A DNA stretch of 64,000 bases from an uncultured Pelagibacteraceae bacterium. GTDB taxonomy: Bacteria > Pseudomonadota > Alphaproteobacteria > Pelagibacterales > Pelagibacteraceae. Below, in pieces: positions 7,547-15,261 of this stretch; the stretch's first letter is position 1; every line of letters begins with the position of its first letter. The stretch spans positions 19,783 through 83,782 of the forward strand of contig CACELK010000002.1 in NCBI GenBank assembly GCA_902560245.1. Reading direction: 5' to 3'. The position numbers and the translations under genes are program-made. The notes under the pieces are model-generated. The model saw only the letters and a list, made by a program, of their open reading frames with translations, had not been told where the DNA came from and ran no database searches.

Positions 7547-8629
7547 TCACAAAATTTTAAAATATTGTTTAATAATATTGTCCCATTCAAATTTTTTCGC
7601 AAATTCTTTAGTTTTATTTATAAAAGTTTTATAGGAATTATTTTTTAATATTAAATCTATGCTAGAATAAATCTCCTCTAGGTTATTGCCATCGCAAATT
7701 AAGCCTGTTTCATTATGCTTTATTGCGTCAGCCTCTCCACCATCTTTACCACCAATTGAAGGTAAACCATGTTGGGCAGCTTCAATATAAGCTATTCCAA
7801 ACCCTTCTACAGACTTTTTATAAACAATTGACGGCATTACAAAGATATTAGATTTTACTAGTAATGCATTTTTTAATTCCTTAGTAATATTTTTTAAAAA
7901 TAAAACATGATTTTCTAAGTTAAGTTCCTTTACAAGGTTTTTAATATTTTCTTCTTCTTCTCCGTAACCAATACAAACATAAAAAATATTTGGATATAAT
8001 TGTTTCAAATTCCTTAATGACATAATAATTTTTTCATGATTTTTCCTTTTTTCAAATCTTGAAACAGTTATCAATCTAGGACTTTTATTTTGAAATAAAT
8101 TTTCTGCCTCCTCTAAAGATTTTGGATCTATTTCTTTTAATGGTTCTACACCTGGATTAATTACTATTATTTTATCATTATTTACGCCACAATTAATAGC
8201 AAGATTTTTAGTAAATTGTGAATTTGAAACTACATAATCAACATTATTTAAAACTTTTAAAACTCTTTTATTTAATAAACTTCCCTTTTGGTGATTAATT
8301 TCTTTTGAATGAATTAAGCAAATTTTTTTTTTATTTGTATTTATTAATTCTAAACTTTTCCAATGATCAGCAATAACTCCCTTAATATTTTTATTATTTT
8401 TTAAAAAATCGTTTACAAGATATGCTTTCCTGTACTTTCTAATAATCTTCGGGCCACCAATTCTCTCAATTGAAAAAGAAACCGATTTATCAATATCTTT
8501 ATTTTTATCACTTTCATCTGCAAAAACTTTGACCATATAATTTTTTGAAATTGTATTTGTAAGGCCCCACATTAAACTTTGCATACCTCCAGTGTCTGGA
8601 GGAAAGGATCTTGTTACGATAAGATACAT
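7547..8629 (-). CDS. Glycosyltransferase family 4
   Basis: A 360-residue GT-B retaining glycosyltransferase. N-terminal VTRSFPPDTGGMQSLMWGL is the acceptor-domain glycine loop. The C-terminal donor domain carries the EX7E motif (EGFGIAYIE, about 281-289) after RLITVSRFEKRKNHEKI. It acts in the cytoplasm on surface or lipid-linked glycans; the acceptor is unknown. Its ATG shares one base with the stop of the upstream thioredoxin-like gene, so the two are probably cotranscribed. Confidence 0.88.
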   Translation of the reverse strand: MYLIVTRSFPPDTGGMQSLMWGLTNTISKNYMVKVFADESDKNKDIDKSVSFSIERIGGPKIIRKYRKAYLVNDFLKNNKNIKGVIADHWKSLELINTNKKKICLIHSKEINHQKGSLLNKRVLKVLNNVDYVVSNSQFTKNLAINCGVNNDKIIVINPGVEPLKEIDPKSLEEAENLFQNKSPRLITVSRFEKRKNHEKIIMSLRNLKQLYPNIFYVCIGYGEEEENIKNLVKELNLENHVLFLKNITKELKNALLVKSNIFVMPSIVYKKSVEGFGIAYIEAAQHGLPSIGGKDGGEADAIKHNETGLICDGNNLEEIYSSIDLILKNNSYKTFINKTKEFAKKFEWDNIIKQYFKIL

Positions 8630-9186
8630 TAATTATTTATCCACTTAATATTACAACCCATGCTTGGAATTTGATTTTCAGGACCATTTCCAGTACTAGC
8701 AATTTTTTTCATTGCTAAATATAAATCACTTTCCCCATCTTCAATTGGTTTAAGTTCTTTTAATTCTCTTATTCTTCCCCTGTACTGCAATTCTAAATTT
8801 TTGTTATAACCAAAGAAATCTGGAGTACAAACTGCACCGTAGCCTTTTGCAACTTCTTGAGTTTCATCAAATAAGTAAGGGAAGTTGAAATTATGATTTT
8901 TTGAAAATTTAATCATATTATCAAATGAGTCTTCCGGATAATTTTTTACATCGTTTGAGCAGATTGCTACTGATTTAATTCCGTTATCTTCTAATTTTTT
9001 ACAGTCTTCGACAATATTTTGTATTACGGCTTTAACGTAGGGACAATGATTACATATGAACATTATCAATGTTCCATTTTCACCTTTGATGTCATTTAGT
9101 GAAATGACTTTGTTATCTGTTGATTTTAATTCGAAGTTATCTGCCTTTTTACCGAAATCACATATTGGAGTTTTGGTTAATGCCAT
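8629..9186 (-). CDS. Thioredoxin-fold redoxin (AhpC/TSA-like)
   Basis: A 185-residue cytoplasmic-looking redoxin with no signal peptide. The thioredoxin-fold active site is CNHC in MFICNHCPYVKAV (about residues 45-49). It also has the peroxiredoxin-like front (ADNFELKSTDNKVISL) and the cis-Pro region CTPDFFGYN. Proteins of this type are usually annotated as thioredoxin-family or alkyl-hydroperoxide-reductase-like; the partner is unknown. It faces the gamma-carbonic anhydrase gene across a 19-bp divergent gap. Confidence 0.82.
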   Translation of the reverse strand: MALTKTPICDFGKKADNFELKSTDNKVISLNDIKGENGTLIMFICNHCPYVKAVIQNIVEDCKKLEDNGIKSVAICSNDVKNYPEDSFDNMIKFSKNHNFNFPYLFDETQEVAKGYGAVCTPDFFGYNKNLELQYRGRIRELKELKPIEDGESDLYLAMKKIASTGNGPENQIPSMGCNIKWINN

Positions 9187-9205
9187 GTTAAGTATTATAT
9201 AAAGT

Positions 9206-9718
9206 ATGTTTTACGATTTGGAAAATAAAAAACCAAAAAATTCTGGCGAAAATTGGGTCGCACCAAATGCTACGATAATTGGAGATGTAACGTTAGAAAA
9301 AAATACAAGCATTTGGTTTAATGCAACTTTAAGAGGTGATATCGAAAACATACATATAGGCGAGGGATCAAACGTTCAAGATGGAAGTGTTTTACATACA
9401 GATCCTGGTTATCCTCTTAAAATTGGAAAAAATGTAACAGTTGGACACATGGTAATGCTTCATGGATGTACGATAGGGGATAACAGTTTGATTGGAATAG
9501 GGGCTGTAATTTTAAATAATGCTAAGATTGGAAGAAATTGTATCATTGGTGCAAAAGCTTTAATTACTGAAAATAAAGAAATTCCAGATAACTCATTAGT
9601 TATTGGTTCACCCGGAAAAGTTGTAAGAGAAGTTACTGAAGAAGAAAAAAAAGCTGTATTTGAAAATACCAAACATTATCAGGACAATTGGAAAAAATAC
9701 TCAAAATCTATATTTTAA
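9206..9718 (+). CDS. Gamma-carbonic anhydrase family hexapeptide protein
   Basis: A 170-residue left-handed beta-helix protein with repeated hexapeptides ([25 protein letters not shown]). The metal-binding His residues of the gamma-CA/YrdA family are present: H64 in VLHTDPGYP, then HMVMLHGC with two further histidines. R44 and D46 of the [11 protein letters not shown] motif match the family. The trimer may act as a carbonic anhydrase or bind a CoA-type ligand. The tautomerase gene follows after 5 bp, so the two are probably cotranscribed. Confidence 0.85.
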   Translation: MFYDLENKKPKNSGENWVAPNATIIGDVTLEKNTSIWFNATLRGDIENIHIGEGSNVQDGSVLHTDPGYPLKIGKNVTVGHMVMLHGCTIGDNSLIGIGAVILNNAKIGRNCIIGAKALITENKEIPDNSLVIGSPGKVVREVTEEEKKAVFENTKHYQDNWKKYSKSIF

Positions 9719-9723
9719 TCTTT

Positions 9724-10167
9724 ATGCCAACTTATACAGTAACAAGCTCAAACTTTCATTTAACCTCAAAACAACAAAAAAATTTAGCAGAAGGAATTAC
9801 CAAAGTTCATAATGTTGTAACGGGTGCAAATACGTATTTCGCTCAAGTAATATTTAATAAAACAAAAAAAAATAATCATTTTATGGGAGGTAAAAAAGTA
9901 AAAGAACCATCAATATTTTTACTTGGTCAAATTAGAGCTGGAAGAACTAAAAATGTAAAAGATAAATTAATATCAGAATTAAAAAATATTTTAGTAAAAA
10001 AATCAAAATTGGATGAAACTCAAGTATGGGTTTATATTAATGATTTACCACCCTCACAAATGATAGAATATGGAGCTGTTTTACCCGAGTCTGGTAAAGA
10101 GAGTGAATGGTTTAAAAATTTATCCTCAAAATTAAAAAAGAAACTATCAAATATAGAAAAAAATTAA
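9724..10167 (+). CDS. Tautomerase-superfamily protein, cis-3-chloroacrylate dehalogenase/Cg10062-like
   Basis: I chose the ATG at 9724 over an in-frame upstream start because it places Pro directly after Met, as required for the tautomerase catalytic Pro1. The mature protein is then 146 residues, close to the usual cis-CaaD length. Numbering from that Pro, all six catalytic residues of cis-CaaD fall at the exact family positions: Pro1, His28, Arg70, Arg73, Tyr103 and Glu114 (IRAGR, WVYI, QMIEYG). Known relatives hydrate cis-3-haloacrylate or propiolate to malonate semialdehyde, and Cg10062 can decarboxylate onward. The natural substrate in this organism is unknown. Confidence 0.88.
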   Translation: MPTYTVTSSNFHLTSKQQKNLAEGITKVHNVVTGANTYFAQVIFNKTKKNNHFMGGKKVKEPSIFLLGQIRAGRTKNVKDKLISELKNILVKKSKLDETQVWVYINDLPPSQMIEYGAVLPESGKESEWFKNLSSKLKKKLSNIEKN

Positions 10168-10763
10168 GGAACTAACCAAGCATTTTTATTGGTTTCTAAA
10201 TCAAACTTCGCTCTTCTATGTCCTTTAGCAGCTAAATAAAGCCATTCAATAGATTTAATTTTACATTTAATTACGGTAAAATTTTTATAACCTTCTTCAC
10301 TTTGCTCCATTGTATAATCAAAATCTTCTAACTTAGATATCATGCCAGATGTCGGTTTTTCCGATTTAGTTCCTGGAGGACTATCAGTTAAATAGCACCT
10401 TCTACTTATATGTTGAGTTTTTTTCCAAGACTCCTCAGTTATTAGATTTTGATTGTTGATTTCACAATCAACCTTAACTCTTAATTGAATCTTTTCTTCT
10501 TTATCATAGAAAAGTAAAGAAGCTTTGTTATTCTTCTTTAAAATATCTACTTTCGGTGATCTAAGATCAGTATGAAACTGTAATAAATTATTTCCTCTGT
10601 CTGATTTTCTTAAAACAACTATTCGTCCATCAATTTCATTTTGATTTGAGCACATGAAGACTGGAATTCTAAATGGTGACGCTCTGTTAGTCACTGCATC
10701 ATCTAGCATTGACCAATATTTATTTTGAATTTCATCTAAATTTTCATAGTATGCTGGTTGCAT
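10164..10763 (-). CDS. Pyridoxamine-5'-phosphate-oxidase-like FMN-binding protein
   Basis: A 199-residue split-barrel flavoprotein. It has the PNPOx-like N-terminal half (RIVVLRKSDRGNNLLQFHTD followed by RSPKVDILKKNNKASLLFYD), which forms the FMN site, and a C-terminal IEWLYLAAKGHRRAKFD stretch typical of the Alr4036-type subgroup. It lacks clear PLP-site residues, so it may not be the vitamin B6 enzyme PdxH. It converges on the tautomerase gene with a 4-bp overlap and lies 6 bp downstream of the dehydrogenase gene on its own strand, suggesting cotranscription. Confidence 0.72.
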   Translation of the reverse strand: MQPAYYENLDEIQNKYWSMLDDAVTNRASPFRIPVFMCSNQNEIDGRIVVLRKSDRGNNLLQFHTDLRSPKVDILKKNNKASLLFYDKEEKIQLRVKVDCEINNQNLITEESWKKTQHISRRCYLTDSPPGTKSEKPTSGMISKLEDFDYTMEQSEEGYKNFTVIKCKIKSIEWLYLAAKGHRRAKFDLETNKNAWLVP

Positions 10764-10769
10764 ACAAAA

Positions 10770-11639
10770 CTACTTTCTGAATCTCTTAATTAAACTAGAA
10801 GTGTCCCAACGTTTACCACCCATAGCTTGAACCTCTTCATAATATTTATCAACAAGTTCAGTAACCGGCAATAACGAACCATTGTTTTTAGCTTCATCCA
10901 TTGCAATTCTTAAATCTTTTCTCATCCAATCAACCGCAAAACCAAAATCAAACTTATCATCAATCATTGTTTTGTATCTATTTTCCATTTGCCAAGATTG
11001 CGCAGCACCTTTTGAAATAACTTCTATGACATCCTCCATATTTAATCCAGCTTTAAGGCCAAAGTTAATTCCTTCTGAAAGTGCTTGAACAAGACCACCA
11101 ATACAAATCTGATTAACCATTTTTGCCAACTGTCCATTACCTGCTTTACCAAGCAATTTCATTTTTTTACTGTAACAATTTATGACATCTTTAGCTTTTT
11201 CGTAATCTTTCTGGTCACCACCTATCATTACTGTTAGTGTTCCATTTTCTGCACCAGCCTGTCCACCAGAAACAGGCGCATCTAAAAATCCCCAACCATG
11301 AGCCTTTGAAGATTGATATAATTTTTTTGCAATTTCTGCAGAAGCAGTAGTATTATCAATATGAATAGCTCCTTTTTTTATCGTGTTGTAAATTCCATCT
11401 GCACCGATAGTTACTTCTGCAAGATCATAATCGTTACCAACACAAGTAAAAACAAAATCAGCTCCTTTTGCAGCATTTGAGGGAGTATCTTCTTTTGAAC
11501 CTTTGTATTCTGTCAGCCACTTATCAGCTTTAGAAGTTGTACGATTATAAACAGTTACATTGTGCCCAGCTTTTGATATATATCCAGCCATCGGATAACC
11601 CATGACACCAAGACCAATAAAAGCAACCTTACAAGACAT
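10770..11639 (-). CDS. Beta-hydroxyacid dehydrogenase (3-hydroxyisobutyrate / tartronate-semialdehyde reductase family)
   Basis: A 289-residue NAD(P)-dependent oxidoreductase. The Rossmann motif is GLGVMG at 9-14, the substrate-binding signature DAPVSGGQAGAENG is at 120-133, and the catalytic Lys is K173 in GNGQLAKMVNQ. The C-terminal all-helical domain is complete. This family interconverts 3-hydroxy acids and semialdehydes (3-hydroxyisobutyrate, 3-hydroxypropionate, glycerate). The exact substrate cannot be assigned. It lies near a tautomerase whose relatives make malonate semialdehyde, a possible substrate. It is divergent from the MFS gene with 5 bp between starts. Confidence 0.88.
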   Translation of the reverse strand: MSCKVAFIGLGVMGYPMAGYISKAGHNVTVYNRTTSKADKWLTEYKGSKEDTPSNAAKGADFVFTCVGNDYDLAEVTIGADGIYNTIKKGAIHIDNTTASAEIAKKLYQSSKAHGWGFLDAPVSGGQAGAENGTLTVMIGGDQKDYEKAKDVINCYSKKMKLLGKAGNGQLAKMVNQICIGGLVQALSEGINFGLKAGLNMEDVIEVISKGAAQSWQMENRYKTMIDDKFDFGFAVDWMRKDLRIAMDEAKNNGSLLPVTELVDKYYEEVQAMGGKRWDTSSLIKRFRK

Positions 11640-11644
11640 TAATA

Positions 11645-12853
11645 ATGTTTAATAAATTAAGTTTAAAAGTAATTATATTTGGTTTTATTTTTACATTTTT
11701 TTCTAGTTTTGGACAGAGTTTTTTTTTAGGTATCTTTAACGAAAGTATAAGAAATGAACTATTTATTTCTCATGGACAATTTGGCTCAATTTACGCATCA
11801 GCAACTTTATTAAGCAGTTTTGTACTTATTTGGCTAGGGAAAAAAATTGACGATATAAATATATCAAAATTTGCTTTTTTGGTGATTTTACTTTTATCAT
11901 TTTCAAGTTTTTTCTTTTCAAAAATTTCTTCAATTACTTTACTTTTTATATCTATTTTTTTTATGAGGTTTTCAGGTCAAGGAATGATGTCTCTTACTGC
12001 CACAACTACAATTTCTCGTTACTTTACTAAATCTAGAGGCAAAGCTTTAAGCACTGGATGGTTTGGTCTTTCTGCAGCAGAATTTATTTTACCAGTTTTG
12101 ATGATCTATTTATTAATTAAAATAGATTGGAGAACTATTTGGGTTTATATATCACTATTGGTTTTAATTATTCTTCCAGTTATATCATTTTACTTATTGA
12201 AAAATCTTAATTTTGATTCAAGAGAACAAACTTCCGAAACAATTATTAAAGATCAAAATATAAAAAGCTGGAAAAGATCTGATGTTTTACGAGATTATAG
12301 ATTTTATATAATTTGCATGAACATGTTGGCTATGCCTTGGATTGCTACAGGAGTTTTTGTATATCAATCATTTATTTTGAGTTCAAAAGGTTGGGGCCCT
12401 TACATTATTGCACAATCCTTTATGATTTACTCTATTACATCTGTAATAACCCTTTTTATTGCAGGCATATTAGTAGACAAGTTCACCAGTAGAAAAATAA
12501 TTGTATATATGAATATTCCTTTTTTATTAGCATCTTTTGTTTTGTACTTTTTTGAGAGTCCATTTTCTTCTTTCGTATTTTTTAGTTTACTTGGTATATC
12601 TAATGGTTTTGCTAATGTATTAGGTTCATCAACCTGGGCCGAGATTTATGGTGTAAAATTTATTGGCTCCATTAAATCTTTAACAACAGCATTAATGGTT
12701 TTTGCGACAGCTTTTGGAACTGCATTATTTGGTTTTTTAATAGATAAGGGCTTATCCATAGAGCAGATCTCAATTGTATCTGGATCTTACATGGTAGTTT
12801 CAATAATTGCCGTTTTTCTAATCAGAAAAAAATTAAATCCAGTTTTTTTATAA
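11645..12853 (+). CDS. Major facilitator superfamily transporter
   Basis: A 402-residue polytopic protein with about 12 hydrophobic segments in two six-helix halves. It carries the FSGQGMMSLTATTTISRYFTKSRGKALS motif region (about residues 109-136) common to monocarboxylate/oxalate-type MFS carriers. The second half has the matching VDKFTSRKI loop. The substrate is not predictable. The divergent arrangement with the beta-hydroxyacid dehydrogenase hints at an organic acid, which is inference only. Confidence 0.85.
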   Translation: MFNKLSLKVIIFGFIFTFFSSFGQSFFLGIFNESIRNELFISHGQFGSIYASATLLSSFVLIWLGKKIDDINISKFAFLVILLLSFSSFFFSKISSITLLFISIFFMRFSGQGMMSLTATTTISRYFTKSRGKALSTGWFGLSAAEFILPVLMIYLLIKIDWRTIWVYISLLVLIILPVISFYLLKNLNFDSREQTSETIIKDQNIKSWKRSDVLRDYRFYIICMNMLAMPWIATGVFVYQSFILSSKGWGPYIIAQSFMIYSITSVITLFIAGILVDKFTSRKIIVYMNIPFLLASFVLYFFESPFSSFVFFSLLGISNGFANVLGSSTWAEIYGVKFIGSIKSLTTALMVFATAFGTALFGFLIDKGLSIEQISIVSGSYMVVSIIAVFLIRKKLNPVFL

Positions 12854-12862
12854 AAAAACATC

Positions 12863-12897
12863 TTGATTTTAAACATTTTGAGGTATAAATACCTCGC
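12863..12897 (+). promoter_or_regulatory. Candidate rpoZ promoter and inverted repeat next to the start codon
   Basis: TTGATT at 12863-12868 and TATAAA at 12884-12889 form a sigma-70-like pair with a short 15-bp spacer. The -10 ends 8 bp before the rpoZ ATG, so transcription would begin at or next to the start codon. The -10 sits inside an inverted repeat, GAGGTA-TAAA-TACCTC (12880-12895). Alternatively GAGG is the Shine-Dalgarno on a transcript that starts further upstream. Confidence 0.35.
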
Positions 12898-13425
12898 ATG
12901 GCAAGGGTTACTGTAGAAGACTGTATTGATAAAGTAAAAAGTCCTTACGAATTGGTATTGGTAGCAAAAGAAAGAGCGACTCAGCTTAATTCGGGTATTG
13001 AACCAACAGTTGACAGAGATAATGATAAAAATACAGTAATATCATTAAGAGAGATTGCGGCAGAAAATGTTAAGGTGTCAGATCTAACGGAGACTGCAGT
13101 TTACAAGTTAAGAAAACATGTAGAGCAAGTAGAGGAAAATCCCGAGGAGGATGAGGTGGTTGGTGATGATTTTGAGAATTTATATAAAGGGGAAATTTCA
13201 AAAAGCGGAACTCCAATCCTTCCTTCAAAAAGAGCTAGAAAAGTACCTGAAAAAATAAAAGTTTCCCAAGAAGATTTAGATGAACTTAAAGGATCGACTG
13301 AAACAAAAGTCGAACCCTTAGAAGAAAGCACAGATGAGAGCGACGTATCTTTAGATGAAGTTTCTGAAGCAGAAGATCAGACTTCAGACGTAAATTCAGA
13401 GGATGCTGATACTTCAAATAATTAA
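12898..13425 (+). CDS. rpoZ: DNA-directed RNA polymerase subunit omega, with long acidic tail
   Basis: A 175-residue protein. Residues about 1-70 match omega (MARVTVEDCIDKVKSPYELV, then a second conserved block ending NTVISLREIAA). Omega binds the beta-prime C-terminus and helps core RNA polymerase assembly. After about residue 75 the chain becomes a low-complexity, strongly acidic tail (Glu/Asp/Ser-rich to the end) roughly as long as the omega domain itself, so the protein is about twice the E. coli length. Confidence 0.88.
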   Translation: MARVTVEDCIDKVKSPYELVLVAKERATQLNSGIEPTVDRDNDKNTVISLREIAAENVKVSDLTETAVYKLRKHVEQVEENPEEDEVVGDDFENLYKGEISKSGTPILPSKRARKVPEKIKVSQEDLDELKGSTETKVEPLEESTDESDVSLDEVSEAEDQTSDVNSEDADTSNN

Positions 13426-13448
13426 ACAAATAATATAAAAAGATAATC

Positions 13449-14435
13449 ATGAATAGGAAAGTTTCTGTAGCACCTATGATGGATTGTACTGATCGTCACG
13501 AAAGATATTTTTTAAGACTGATTAGTAAAAATGTGCTTTTGTATACTGAAATGATTGTCTCAGAAGCAATTGATAGAGGGGATAAAAAAAAACTTTTATC
13601 ATTTAATTTAAATGAAAAACCAGTAGCTCTACAGTTAGGAGGTTCTTCACCCAAACTATTATCAAATGCATCTAAAATAGGCGAAGAGTTTGGTTACGAT
13701 GAGATAAATTTAAACTTAGGTTGCCCTAGCAAAAAAGTACAAAAAAATAAATTTGGCGCATGTTTAATTAAGGAACCAAATTTAGTTGCAGATTGTTTAA
13801 ACGAAATGCAATCTAAAACTAGTTTACCTGTAACGGTTAAAACAAGAATTGGTTATGATAATGTTGAAGATTATGAAAATCTTTTCAATTTTATAAATCT
13901 TTTAAAATCAACAGGTGTAAAGACTTTTATAATTCATGCAAGAAAAGCCATGCTTGGTAAGTTTACTCCAAAACAAAATTTAAATATTCCTCCTTTAAAA
14001 TATGAAATGGTTTATAAATTGAAGGAAGATTTCAAAGATCTTGAAATAATTATTAATGGTGGAATTACCTCTATAGATCAAGTTAAAAATCATTTAAATA
14101 AAGTAGATGGTGTTATGATAGGAAGATCTATTTATCATTCGCCGTATATTTTGTCTGATATTGAAAAAGAAATTTTCCAAAATAATAATATTTTAACAAG
14201 AGAGGAAATAATAAAAGAATTAATTCCATATGTTAAAAATGAAGTTAAAAATGGTACAAGGATGAATCAAATAATGAGACATACTTTAGGATTATTTCAT
14301 GGACAAACCGGTTCAAGTTATTGGAAAAGATATTTAAGCGAAAATATGTGTGTAAGAGATGCTGATGTTAAAAAAATTGATCATATAATGGATAAAATTA
14401 AATTAGCACCTCAATCAGCAGGTCAAATTGATTAG
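13449..14435 (+). CDS. dusA: tRNA-dihydrouridine synthase A
   Basis: A 328-residue FMN-dependent TIM-barrel enzyme that reduces uridine to dihydrouridine in tRNA D-loops. Seen: the N-terminal FMN motif VAPMMDCTDRHER, then EINLNLGCPSKKVQKNKFGACL (about 85-106) with the catalytic Cys in FGACL, and IIHARKAMLGKFTPKQN with the His/Lys pair. The DCTDRHERYFLRLIS start is typical of DusA rather than DusB. It follows rpoZ after 23 bp and overlaps the transporter gene after it. Confidence 0.92.
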   Translation: MNRKVSVAPMMDCTDRHERYFLRLISKNVLLYTEMIVSEAIDRGDKKKLLSFNLNEKPVALQLGGSSPKLLSNASKIGEEFGYDEINLNLGCPSKKVQKNKFGACLIKEPNLVADCLNEMQSKTSLPVTVKTRIGYDNVEDYENLFNFINLLKSTGVKTFIIHARKAMLGKFTPKQNLNIPPLKYEMVYKLKEDFKDLEIIINGGITSIDQVKNHLNKVDGVMIGRSIYHSPYILSDIEKEIFQNNNILTREEIIKELIPYVKNEVKNGTRMNQIMRHTLGLFHGQTGSSYWKRYLSENMCVRDADVKKIDHIMDKIKLAPQSAGQID

Positions 14436-15261
14436 TTCAATTATATCTAACGAATATTCTCTTTTCATTTTATTAATGATTTTAACTGCTTTTCCAGTAG
14501 GTTTTTTTGCAGGATTATTTGGTATTGGCGGAGGTTTAATTACTGTTCCTTTCTTGTTTTTTATATTTGAAAGTTTAAATTTTGACCCTAATTATCTTAT
14601 GCATTTAGCCGTTGGAACCTCATTTTCCATAATTATACCTACCTCTGGGGTTTCTGTTTATACGCACAAAAAACATAAAGCTGTAAACTTAAATATTATT
14701 AAGAGTTATGGTTTATTTGTAATTTTAGGAGTTTTATCTGGTACTTTATTTGCTGCAGCATTAGATACAAAATCATTGTTATTATTTTTTACAATTATAG
14801 TTTATTTTTTGGGAGCTTATCTTCTTAATCTTAAAGACAAGACAAGTAAAATAAGAGCAAATTTTAATCTATTACCTAGAATATTTTTTGGTTTTGCATC
14901 TGGCTTTATATCGGCTCCAATGGGAATTGGTGGGGCGGTTATGAATGTACCTATATTGAGATATTTTGGGTATCCAATAAACAAAGCAATTGGCAGCGCA
15001 GCTGCTATAGGATTAATAATAGCATCATTTGGAGCAATTGGATTTTTAATCACCGGTTCATATTTAGAATCAAATCTTCCCTTAAGTATTGGTTTTATAA
15101 ATATACCTGCATTTTTAATCTTTATACCAATAACTATGTTTATGGCTAGGATTGGAGCAAATACAGTTCATAAATTAGATAAGTCTAAAATACAAAAGTT
15201 TTTTGGAATATTTTTATATGTAGTTGGAACTATATTTTTATATAGGTATTTAGTTATTTAA
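14428..15261 (+). CDS. TauE/SafE-family anion permease
   Basis: A 277-residue membrane protein with about eight hydrophobic helices and the two family repeats: FFAGLFGIGGGLITVPFL near residues 27-44 and SAPMGIGGAVMNVPIL near 161-176. The start appears to be the TTG at 14428, overlapping the dusA stop by 8 bp, because the first helix begins soon after it; an ATG at 14476 is an alternative that would shorten the N-terminus. The family exports or imports sulfite, sulfoacetate or other organosulfonates, and the substrate here is unknown. Confidence 0.85.
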   Translation: MISSIISNEYSLFILLMILTAFPVGFFAGLFGIGGGLITVPFLFFIFESLNFDPNYLMHLAVGTSFSIIIPTSGVSVYTHKKHKAVNLNIIKSYGLFVILGVLSGTLFAAALDTKSLLLFFTIIVYFLGAYLLNLKDKTSKIRANFNLLPRIFFGFASGFISAPMGIGGAVMNVPILRYFGYPINKAIGSAAAIGLIIASFGAIGFLITGSYLESNLPLSIGFINIPAFLIFIPITMFMARIGANTVHKLDKSKIQKFFGIFLYVVGTIFLYRYLVI

